The notes under the pieces are model-generated. The model saw nothing but the letters and a program-made list of their open reading frames with translations. It did not search any database and had not been told where the DNA came from. Both the position numbers and the translations under genes were made by a program. Shown piece after piece: positions 1 through 5,003 of a DNA stretch of 6,721 nucleotides. The stretch's first letter is position 1, and each line of letters opens with the position of its first letter. The DNA comes from DASQVO01 sp035640715 (GTDB taxonomy: Bacteria; Actinomycetota; Actinomycetes; Streptosporangiales; Streptosporangiaceae): contig DASQVO010000235.1 in assembly GCA_035640715.1 (NCBI GenBank), positions 1 to 6,721 on the forward strand, written 5' to 3'.

Positions 1-59
1 AGCTGGCTCCAGGTGAAGCCAGCTGCGGCCGTCAACGCTGACCACCCACCTGGAGCCAG
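1..59 (+). promoter_or_regulatory. Structured 5' leader of the DAHP synthase gene with two competing stem-loops
   Basis: Two perfect inverted repeats share the same 5' arm. AGCTGGCT (1-8) pairs with AGCCAGCT (17-24). CTGGCTCCAGGTG (3-15) pairs with CACCTGGAGCCAG (47-59), a 13-bp stem. The two folds cannot coexist. The second stacks directly against the terminator stem that begins at base 60. A further copy of CTGGCTCC at 104-111 could also pair with 52-59. One reading frame entering from upstream stops at the TGA at 14-16, so the end of a leader peptide could lie here. Overlapping stems before a terminator suggest a transcription attenuator for the aromatic pathway gene downstream. The start of the leader and any regulatory codons lie outside the window, so two tandem terminators of an upstream gene remain possible. 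Confidence 0.45.
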
Positions 60-88
60 AAGACAGAGGCACCCGCCTCTGTCTTTTT
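60..88 (+). terminator. Intrinsic terminator (candidate attenuator) before the DAHP synthase gene
   Basis: AGACAGAGGC (61-70), loop ACCC (71-74) and GCCTCTGTCT (75-84) form a perfect 10-bp stem. A60/T85 extends it to 11 bp, and the T run at 84-88 completes a classical Rho-independent terminator, which is uncommon in such GC-rich DNA. It ends only 61 bases before the start codon at 150. No promoter-like sequence is visible between it and that start, so transcription from upstream would have to read through it. That favours an attenuator over a simple end of the preceding gene, but the preceding gene is not in view. Confidence 0.85.
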
Positions 89-134
89 CATGTCAAGGGC
101 AGACTGGCTCCCGGGGGCGGGCGTCGGGCCTGCC

Positions 135-142
135 GGGAGGAG
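135..142 (+). promoter_or_regulatory. Ribosome binding site deciding the DAHP synthase start
   Basis: GGGAGGAG lies 7 bases before the ATG at 150. The earlier in-frame ATG at 90 overlaps the tail of the terminator and has no purine-rich site before it, so 150 is the supported start. Confidence 0.8.
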
Positions 143-149
143 ACGCACG

Positions 150-1247
150 ATGCCCGATACCAGCGATACCCGCATCCTGGGCTACGAGCCGTTGCTGGCG
201 CCTGCGGCGCTGTTGTACGAGCTCCCGCTCGAACCGGCCCGGGCCAAGACTGTTGAGCAAGGCCGCGAAGACGTTCGCGCGGTTCTGGACATGACCGACG
301 ATCGTCTCCTGGTCGTGGTCGGTCCTTGCTCCGTGCACGATCCCGTGGCCGCGCTGGACTACGCGCGCCGACTGGCCGACATCCGGCGGTCGCTGGAGGA
401 CGACCTGCTCATCGTGATGCGCGTGTACTTCGAGAAACCGCGCACGGTGACCGGCTGGAAGGGCCTGATCAACGATCCGGGCCTGAACGGCAGCTACGAC
501 GTTCACCGTGGCCTGCGCGCCGCGCGGCGGCTGCTGCTGGACATCGTGGAGCTTGGCCTTCCGGTCGCGTGTGAATGGCTGGATCCGGTCACTCCGCAGT
601 ACATCGCGGATGCCGTAGCGTGGGGCGCGATCGGCGCCCGTACCACCGAGAGCCAGGTGCACCGCCAGGTTGCCTCCGGGCTGTCGATGCCGGTCGGATT
701 CAAGAACGGCACCGACGGGGATACCCAGGTGGCGATCGACGCGTGCCGCGCGGCGGCGGCGAAGCACACCTTCTTCGGGGTCACGCCGGCCGGCGCGGCG
801 GCCGTGGTCAACACGGCCGGCAACAGCGACTGTCACATCATCTTGCGCGGCGGCCGGTCCGGGCCGAACTACTACGCCGACAACGTGGCCGCGGCGCTTG
901 ACGCGGTGGCCAGGGCGGGCCTGCCCCGGCGGCTGATGGTCGATGCGAGCCACGGCAACAGTCAGAAAGATCACCGCCGGCAGCCGGTGGTGGCGGAGGC
1001 GCTAGCGGATCAGATCGCGGCCGGGGAGCGGGGTCTGGTGGGGGTAATGCTGGAGAGTTTCATCCGGGCGGGGCGGCAGGAACTGGCTGACCCGGCCAGG
1101 CTCGTCTACGGGCAGAGCGTCACCGACGCCTGCATGGACATCGACACCAGTGCCGACGTCCTGGACGGCCTCGCCACGGCGGTCCGCCGCCGCCGTAACA
1201 TCCGCCGGGAGGCCGACGCGCGGCGCTGCGCCGCTGCATCAGCCTGA
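150..1247 (+). CDS. aroF: 3-deoxy-7-phosphoheptulonate (DAHP) synthase, class I, AroF/AroG type
   Basis: The enzyme condenses phosphoenolpyruvate with erythrose 4-phosphate, the first step of the shikimate pathway, in the cytoplasm. The 365-residue product covers the whole class I alpha family. GPCSVHD (58-64), RVYFEKPRT (91-99), GWKGLINDP (102-110), GAIGARTTESQVHR (159-172) and GFKNGTDGD (183-191) are intact. Metal ligands align with those of E. coli AroG at Cys60, His268, Glu302 and Asp326. The N-terminal extension that carries the allosteric site in this family is present, as is the TPQY effector-site motif (148-151). At the position that is Ser211 in Phe-sensitive AroG this protein has Gly210, and LMVDASHGNSQKDHRRQP (262-279) resembles AroF, so tyrosine sensitivity is inferred. 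Many actinobacteria rely on the unrelated class II enzyme, so this may be a second isozyme. The gene stands alone behind the structured leader. The choice of aroF over aroG is the uncertain part. Confidence 0.95.
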   Translation: MPDTSDTRILGYEPLLAPAALLYELPLEPARAKTVEQGREDVRAVLDMTDDRLLVVVGPCSVHDPVAALDYARRLADIRRSLEDDLLIVMRVYFEKPRTVTGWKGLINDPGLNGSYDVHRGLRAARRLLLDIVELGLPVACEWLDPVTPQYIADAVAWGAIGARTTESQVHRQVASGLSMPVGFKNGTDGDTQVAIDACRAAAAKHTFFGVTPAGAAAVVNTAGNSDCHIILRGGRSGPNYYADNVAAALDAVARAGLPRRLMVDASHGNSQKDHRRQPVVAEALADQIAAGERGLVGVMLESFIRAGRQELADPARLVYGQSVTDACMDIDTSADVLDGLATAVRRRRNIRREADARRCAAASA

Positions 1248-1271
1248 TTCCGGCGCAGAGCCCGTCACCGC

Positions 1272-1294
1272 GGCCGGCCCGATCCGGGCCGGCC
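1272..1294 (+). terminator. GC-rich hairpin after the DAHP synthase gene
   Basis: GGCCGGCCCG (1272-1281) and CGGGCCGGCC (1285-1294) form a perfect 10-bp stem with an ATC loop, starting 24 bases after the stop codon. There is no T run behind it. U-less GC hairpins of this kind commonly end genes in actinobacteria, so this is a probable terminator for the gene upstream. Confidence 0.6.
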
Positions 1295-1709
1295 AGGGCC
1301 CGGTCATGGCCGGCGCCGTCTTCCCGACCCGGCGGCGAGGAGGGTTTGCCAGCCTCTAGACTGGAACGCGATTATCGCGGTGAGCAGCAAAGTTTCATTG
1401 CTCCCCGGGCGCATCGGCCGAATGCCGTGTCAGGGGAGAAGCAGGATTCTGACGAACGGGTACGCGGTGGCGGTCAGCGGTCGCTCTCTTCGTACCGTCG
1501 GGGCGGCGAGCCGGCCGCCGTGACGCGCGTCTACGACGCCGATGCCGTGACGAGCACCTGTGTGATGCCGCCTGCTCCGTTGAACGCGAGAGATCCTGGC
1601 AGCAATGTGGCAGTCGCTGGCCGGCCGGAACACTTTTCATATTGCTGGACGAGGGATCATCTGACACCCCGGCAGGCTCATTGGCCGTGCCTCCAGCGCA
1701 GGATTCACC
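1295..1709. other. Long gap without a convincing gene; small palindrome and hairpin
   Basis: No reading frame here shows the third-position G/C bias of its neighbours. The open frame at 1346-1717 uses mixed codons and has no ribosome binding site. Two structures stand out. One is a perfect 13-bp odd palindrome, CGCGAT-T-ATCGCG (1367-1379), which looks operator-like. The other is a stem of 1379-1386 with 1399-1406 (one mismatch), whose 5' arm shares base 1379 with the palindrome. A locally AT-richer patch around 1631-1643 (ACTTTTCATATT) could lie near the promoter of the gene at 1721, but no convincing -35/-10 pair was found. Confidence 0.4.
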
Positions 1710-1720
1710 GGAGGTAGCCC

Positions 1721-2080
1721 ATGGGCCTTGGACAGAATGAGCAGCGCCTGCTGACCCAGATTGAACAGGCGCTGCGTGGTTCGGACCCGAAGCTGGCCGG
1801 AAAGCTGGCGATCTTTAACCGGCTCACCTCGCGTGAGGAAATGCCTCTGTGGGAGCGGCTGCTGCCCCGGCCGTCGGGGCTAGTCCGCTTTGCCCCCATG
1901 GCGATGGCCGCATTCGTCCTGTGCATGCTCGTCATCTCCGTCACCGTGCTCAGCCGCATCGACCCGCCGGCCGGAACGGCCGACGCCGCGTGCGGGATCG
2001 CGTGGGTTCAGGGCTGCCACGCGGCCGGGGCGTCCCCGCACGGGGTGCACGGTTCCGGATCGGGCGCGGGCGGGCGGTAG
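1721..2080 (+). CDS. DUF3040-like small membrane protein
   Basis: The 119-residue product begins MGLGQNEQRLLTQIEQAL, followed by SDPKLAGKL. This is the amphipathic N-terminal pattern of DUF3040 proteins, common small actinobacterial membrane proteins of unknown function. One hydrophobic segment at about residues 57-79 (RFAPMAMAAFVLCMLVISV) is a likely transmembrane helix. Proteins of this family usually carry two closely spaced hydrophobic stretches after the N-terminal domain; only one is visible here. Instead there is a Gly/Ser/His-rich C-terminal tail with two cysteines (91 and 99) that I do not recognise. GGAGG at 1710-1714 sits 6 bases before the ATG and supports the start. The gene stands alone, with about 140 bases before the next one. 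Role and partner are unknown. Confidence 0.8.
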   Translation: MGLGQNEQRLLTQIEQALRGSDPKLAGKLAIFNRLTSREEMPLWERLLPRPSGLVRFAPMAMAAFVLCMLVISVTVLSRIDPPAGTADAACGIAWVQGCHAAGASPHGVHGSGSGAGGR

Positions 2081-2174
2081 CTTCCCGGGCGTCGCGCATG
2101 TGTCCGCAGCGGCAGCCCACCTGCTCGCCTGGCCGCGTCCGCCATGTGGCAGCGGTCGGCCGGCGCGTCCTCGC

Positions 2175-2180
2175 TAGAGT
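2175..2180 (+). promoter_or_regulatory. Candidate -10 element for the dipeptidase-nudC pair
   Basis: TAGAGT fits the actinobacterial housekeeping -10 pattern TANNNT and would place a transcript start near 2187, about 32 bases before the dipeptidase ATG. No recognisable -35 element lies 16-18 bases upstream, so this rests on one hexamer only. Confidence 0.35.
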
Positions 2181-2199
2181 TGCGATCAGAACAGCTCTC

Positions 2200-2206
2200 G
2201 AGGAGG
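2200..2206 (+). promoter_or_regulatory. Ribosome binding site for the dipeptidase
   Basis: GAGGAGG lies 12 bases before the ATG at 2219, a somewhat long spacing. The in-frame ATG at 2144 has no such site and would add 25 residues (MWQRSAGASS...) ahead of the family's usual N-terminus, so 2219 is preferred. Confidence 0.6.
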
Positions 2207-2218
2207 CGGTCGGCACAG

Positions 2219-3691
2219 ATGGATGCCCGTAGCTACATCGAAGCGAATGCCAGCGGCTTCTTCGGTGCGCTGAAGGAGTGGCTGGCGATCCCGTCGGTCT
2301 CCGCCGAGCCCGCGCGCCGCGACGACGTCCGCGGGTCCGCGGAATGGCTCGCCGCCTACCTCCGGAAGACGGGTTTCCCCGTCACGGAAATCTGGGAGAC
2401 GGGAAGTACGAGCGATGGCGGCACGGGCAGCAGCGAGAGCACCGGGGCTGGGCGGCCGGCGGTCTTCGCGGAGTGGCCCGCCGATGACCCGGCGGCGCCG
2501 GTCGTTCTCGTCTACGGCCATCACGATGTCCAGCCGGTCGAGCCGCTGGAGGAATGGCAAAGCCCTCCGTTCGAGCCGGCCGAACGCGACGGCCGGCTGC
2601 ACGGGCGGGGCGCCTCCGACGACAAGGGCCAGGTGCTGTTCCATGCGCTCGGGGTCCGCGCCAATCTCGCCGCCTCGGGCCGCAGCGCGCCGCCGGTCAC
2701 GATCAAGCTGCTGATCGAGGGCGAGGAAGAATCGGGCTCACCGCACTTCGCCGACCTGCTGCGCCGCGAGCAGGCCAGGCTGGACTGCGACGTCATCGTG
2801 GTGAGTGACACCACGATGTGGTCCGAAGACGTCCCGTCGATGTGCACCGGGATGCGGGGACTTCTCGACGCGCAGATCGACCTGACCGGGCCGGGCCGGG
2901 ACCTGCACTCGGGTTCGTTCGGCGGGGCGGTGCCGAACCCGCTGCATGCCCTGGCTGCGCTTCTCGCCGGGCTGCACGATGACGCGGGGCGCGTGACCCT
3001 GCCGCGCTTCTACGACAAGGTGCTGCCGCTCAGCGACGAGGAGCGGGAACTGTTCGCCAGGCTGCCCTTCGCGGAGAATGCGTGGCTCGCGGATGCGGGC
3101 GACAGCCGGGCTGCCAGCGGCGAGCAGGGCTACACCACCCTGGAACGGATCTGGGCCCGGCCGACCGCGGAAATCAACGGGATGTGGGGCGGCCACACCG
3201 GCCCCGGCACGAAGACGATCATCCCGCGAGAGGCGCACGCCAAACTCTCCTTCCGGCTTGTCGCCGACCAGGAGCCCGCGGACATCGCCGTGGCGCTGCG
3301 GGAGTACGTGGCCGACCGCACCCCACCGGGCATCGAGGCGACGGTGACCTTCGGCGGTCCGGGCGTGCGGCCGTCGGCGTCCCCGATCGGCTCGCCCGCG
3401 GTCCGCGCGGCGCGCAGTGCCATGGGCCGGGCGTTCGGCCGCGAGGTACTGTTCACCCGTGAGGGCGGCAGCGGCCCCGAGGCGGACATGGCGGATATCC
3501 TCGGCGCGCCGCTTGTCTTCGTCGCAGTCGGCCTTGACTCCGACCGCATCCACGCGCCGAATGAGAAGGTCGAGATGGGGTTGCTGCTCAAGGGCGCGGA
3601 GGCCGCCGCCTACTTGTGGGATGAGCTCGCGTCGGCCGCCGGCGAGCTGGTCCACGGCAAGCTGGCCCCTGGCGCCGAGCTGCGCCCGTGA
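2219..3691 (+). CDS. M20-family metallodipeptidase
   Basis: This is a cytosolic dinuclear zinc peptidase of the CNDP/DUG1-like branch of family M20, expected to cleave dipeptides. In the 490-residue product the metal and catalytic residues are complete: His101 and Asp103 in YGHHDVQP, Asp134 in GRGASDDKG (129-137), the Glu170-Glu171 pair in EGEEESGS, Asp197 in VVSDTT, and His445 in DRIHAPNEK. His230 in DLHSGSFGG matches the residue that this branch contributes across the dimer interface from the lid domain (about 213-370). A Ser/Gly/Thr-rich stretch at 62-78 looks like a flexible loop. Length is normal for the family. It overlaps nudC by four bases, so the two are probably one operon. The substrate cannot be told from sequence, and roles in peptide recycling or thiol-conjugate breakdown are only guesses. 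Confidence 0.93.
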   Translation: MDARSYIEANASGFFGALKEWLAIPSVSAEPARRDDVRGSAEWLAAYLRKTGFPVTEIWETGSTSDGGTGSSESTGAGRPAVFAEWPADDPAAPVVLVYGHHDVQPVEPLEEWQSPPFEPAERDGRLHGRGASDDKGQVLFHALGVRANLAASGRSAPPVTIKLLIEGEEESGSPHFADLLRREQARLDCDVIVVSDTTMWSEDVPSMCTGMRGLLDAQIDLTGPGRDLHSGSFGGAVPNPLHALAALLAGLHDDAGRVTLPRFYDKVLPLSDEERELFARLPFAENAWLADAGDSRAASGEQGYTTLERIWARPTAEINGMWGGHTGPGTKTIIPREAHAKLSFRLVADQEPADIAVALREYVADRTPPGIEATVTFGGPGVRPSASPIGSPAVRAARSAMGRAFGREVLFTREGGSGPEADMADILGAPLVFVAVGLDSDRIHAPNEKVEMGLLLKGAEAAAYLWDELASAAGELVHGKLAPGAELRP

Positions 3692-4659
3692 CGGAATTCG
3701 CCGAACTCGGCCGTCTGGCGCTCGCGCGCGAGACCGTTGACCGGGCGACCGAGCGCCGCTCCGACCCGGCCTGGCTGGCCGCCGCCTGGGCCGACCCGGC
3801 CAGCCGGGTGCTGGTCGTCGACCGCGGGCGGGCGCTGGTGCGGTTCACCGAGGGCCGGGCGGACCTGATCTTCGTACCGCCTGTCCAGGCGCCGGCGGGC
3901 ACCCGCTTCCTGCTCGGCGTCGATGCCGACGGCACCGTCTACTTCGGCGTCGGCGCCCCGCTGGAGACCGTCGCCGCGGCCGTCGGTGACGGTGCGGGCC
4001 GGGCGGACGGTGGCCTGGACGGCGCGGCCGCGCGGTCAGCCTCGCTGCGGCAGGTGGGCGCCCTGCTCAGCGACCGGGATGCCGGCCTGCTCACCCACGC
4101 CATCGCCCTCGCCAACTGGCACGAGAGCCACACGCACTGCCCAGTCGACGGGACGCCGACCATCCCGGACCCCGGTGGGCACTCGGCTACCTGCCCGGCC
4201 GATGGCACCCAGCATTTCCCGCGTACCGACCCCGCCGTCATCATGCTCGTGACCGACCCGGACGACCGATGCCTGCTCGCGCGGAACAAGGCGTGGCCGG
4301 AGCGGCGGGTCTCGATCCTGGCCGGGTTCGTCGACCCGGGGGAGTCGGCCGAGCACGCTGTTGCCCGCGAGGTCGCCGAAGAGACCGGTATCACCGTGCG
4401 GGGGGTGGCCTATCTCGGCAGCCAGCCCTGGCCGATGCCGCGGAGCCTGATGCTCGGCTTCCGTGCATTCGCCGAGGGTGACCTGCGGATCACCGTCGAT
4501 GCCGACGAGATCGCCGAAGCGCGCTGGTTCAGCCGTGACGAGCTGCGCGAGAGCCTGGAGGCACGCGAGCTGGGGCTGCCGCCGGCAGTATCGATCGCGC
4601 GCCGCATCATCGAAACCTGGTACGGCGGCGAGCTTCCGTCCGGCACTACGTTCGGCTAG
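3688..4659 (+). CDS. nudC: NAD(+) diphosphatase NudC
   Basis: This Nudix hydrolase splits NAD(H) into NMN(H) and AMP, and family members also remove NAD caps from RNA. The 323-residue product has the full order: an N-terminal NudC domain (about 1-115), a zinc-ribbon-like linker (about 145-175), then the Nudix fold. The Nudix box runs from Gly213 to Ile235 (GFVDPGE, then REVAEETGI), and SQPWPMPRS at 245-253 is the NudC signature SQPWPFPxS with Phe changed to Met. The zinc ribbon is reduced: each knuckle keeps only one cysteine (Cys151 in CPVDG, Cys169 in CPADG), with Asp in place of the second. Mycobacterial NudC is also degenerate here, so this is probably a lineage trait. The GTG start lies inside the dipeptidase stop (GTGA), with no strong ribosome site of its own, which points to translational coupling. 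Confidence 0.95.
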   Translation: MTEFAELGRLALARETVDRATERRSDPAWLAAAWADPASRVLVVDRGRALVRFTEGRADLIFVPPVQAPAGTRFLLGVDADGTVYFGVGAPLETVAAAVGDGAGRADGGLDGAAARSASLRQVGALLSDRDAGLLTHAIALANWHESHTHCPVDGTPTIPDPGGHSATCPADGTQHFPRTDPAVIMLVTDPDDRCLLARNKAWPERRVSILAGFVDPGESAEHAVAREVAEETGITVRGVAYLGSQPWPMPRSLMLGFRAFAEGDLRITVDADEIAEARWFSRDELRESLEARELGLPPAVSIARRIIETWYGGELPSGTTFG

Positions 4660-4677
4660 GACAGGACAGCCAGACGC

Positions 4678-4706
4678 GACATGATCCTCCTGGAAAGTGG
4701 CATGTC
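4678..4706 (+). terminator. Weak hairpin after nudC
   Basis: GACATG (4678-4683) and CATGTC (4701-4706) can form a 6-bp stem around a 17-base loop, 19 bases after the nudC stop and before the next promoter. There is no T run. It may mark the end of the dipeptidase-nudC transcript, but the stem is short and the loop large. Confidence 0.3.
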
Positions 4707-4718
4707 CTCCGAAGGTTG

Positions 4719-4746
4719 TTGACTAAACAGACCTATTAAATAGGAT
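4719..4746 (+). promoter_or_regulatory. Strong housekeeping-type promoter for the leader peptide
   Basis: TTGACT (4719-4724), a 16-base spacer and TAGGAT (4741-4746) closely fit the actinobacterial primary-sigma consensus. The surroundings are strikingly AT-rich for this genome. The predicted transcript start, 7 bases beyond the -10 box, is the G of the GTG codon at 4753, so the message would be leaderless. This is the best promoter in the window. Confidence 0.8.
4732..4744. promoter_or_regulatory. Palindromic operator overlapping the -10 box
   Basis: CCTATT-A-AATAGG is a perfect 13-bp inverted repeat covering the end of the spacer and the first four bases of the -10 box. A dimeric regulator bound here would block RNA polymerase, so a repressor site is the natural reading. 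The regulator is not identified. AT-rich palindromes at sulfur-gene promoters are often Rrf2-type (CymR-like) sites in other bacteria, but that link is only a guess here. Confidence 0.6.
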
Positions 4747-4752
4747 AGACTC

Positions 4753-4878
4753 GTGATCATAGCCACGAGCCTGGTGCGGCGCGGCTACGTGGACTTGCTC
4801 CGCGTCGCCAGCGCACAGTGTTTTTCCAAAAGTGCGCGTTCTTCAGACAACCCGCTGAGGTTGCTGCCGGTCCTCTGA
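4753..4878 (+). CDS. Putative cysteine/sulfur-responsive leader peptide (leaderless)
   Basis: This 41-codon frame starts with GTG exactly at the predicted transcript start and ends at TGA 4876-4878. Residues 9-23 read RRGYVDLLRVASAQC. This matches the recurring pattern RRxHVDLxRxxSAxC of short actinobacterial leader peptides found ahead of sulfur uptake and cysteine genes, with Tyr in place of the usual His. A single Cys codon (TGT, 4819-4821) falls at the conserved position. The role is inferred to be regulatory: ribosome progress at the Cys codon would report cysteinyl-tRNA supply and change folding of the downstream message. The tail after Cys23 (FSKSARSS...) is longer than the pattern needs and is probably unimportant. 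The next gene starts 125 bases downstream. The assignment comes from recalled family resemblance and the leaderless geometry. Regulation itself is unproven. Confidence 0.78.
   Translation: MIIATSLVRRGYVDLLRVASAQCFSKSARSSDNPLRLLPVL
4811..4837 (+). promoter_or_regulatory. RNA hairpin spanning the leader Cys codon
   Basis: GCGCAC (4811-4816) pairs with GTGCGC (4832-4837). The T run 4821-4823 can add pairs with A4829-A4831. The Cys codon at 4819-4821 lies in the loop side of the 5' arm, so a ribosome waiting at it would melt this hairpin. This supports an attenuation role but is short and could be chance. Confidence 0.4.
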
Positions 4879-4948
4879 CCGCCATCCGCGCCGGTCGCTC
4901 ACAGGGTCGTCCGGCACACTGACGCCGGCCCCTTCCCGCCAGACCGGC
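4866..4948 (+). promoter_or_regulatory. Possible alternative RNA pairings between leader peptide and regulator gene
   Basis: GCCGGTC occurs at 4866-4872 (the end of the leader peptide frame) and again at 4890-4896. Both are complementary to GACCGGC at 4942-4948. The first copy can instead close a local hairpin, CGGTC (4868-4872) with GACCG (4877-4881), over the leader stop codon. Such competing pairings are typical of attenuators. No T run follows, so any control would be at translation or through Rho, not an intrinsic terminator. Confidence 0.35.
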
Positions 4949-4990
4949 TGCAGCGCACCGGGGACGCAGCGCCTGCCATGTCTCGATGCG

Positions 4991-4996
4991 AAGGAG
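4991..4996 (+). promoter_or_regulatory. Ribosome binding site of the winged-helix regulator
   Basis: AAGGAG lies 7 bases before the ATG at 5004. The in-frame ATG at 4986 sits upstream of this site and would add only MRRSHH, so 5004 is the supported start. Confidence 0.75.
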
Positions 4997-5003
4997 CCAC
5001 CAC

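Noticed and set aside
1..90. T-box riboswitch ahead of the DAHP synthase gene
   Set aside because: The conserved T-box antiterminator sequence (AGGGTGGNACCGCG-like) is not present; the stems do not follow that architecture.
90..149. Upstream ATG at 90 as the DAHP synthase start
   Set aside because: It overlaps the tail of the intrinsic terminator, lacks a ribosome binding site, and the family's N-terminus fits the ATG at 150, which has GGGAGGAG 7 bases before it.
93..974. Long minus-strand open frame opposite the DAHP synthase gene
   Set aside because: It is a by-product of GC-rich codon use in the real gene; the translation is Arg/Gly/Ala/Pro-rich with no recognisable domain.
1627..1650. 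GGAAC as an ECF-sigma -35 element
   Set aside because: No matching -10 motif is found at the expected 16-17 base spacing.
1346..1717. 123-codon plus-strand frame in the intergenic region
   Set aside because: TTG start without ribosome binding site, mixed third positions unlike the neighbours, and no recognisable protein pattern.
2738..3655. 305-codon minus-strand frame opposite the dipeptidase
   Set aside because: Shadow of the real gene; composition is Arg/Gly/Ala-rich low complexity and the dipeptidase on the plus strand is complete with all catalytic residues.
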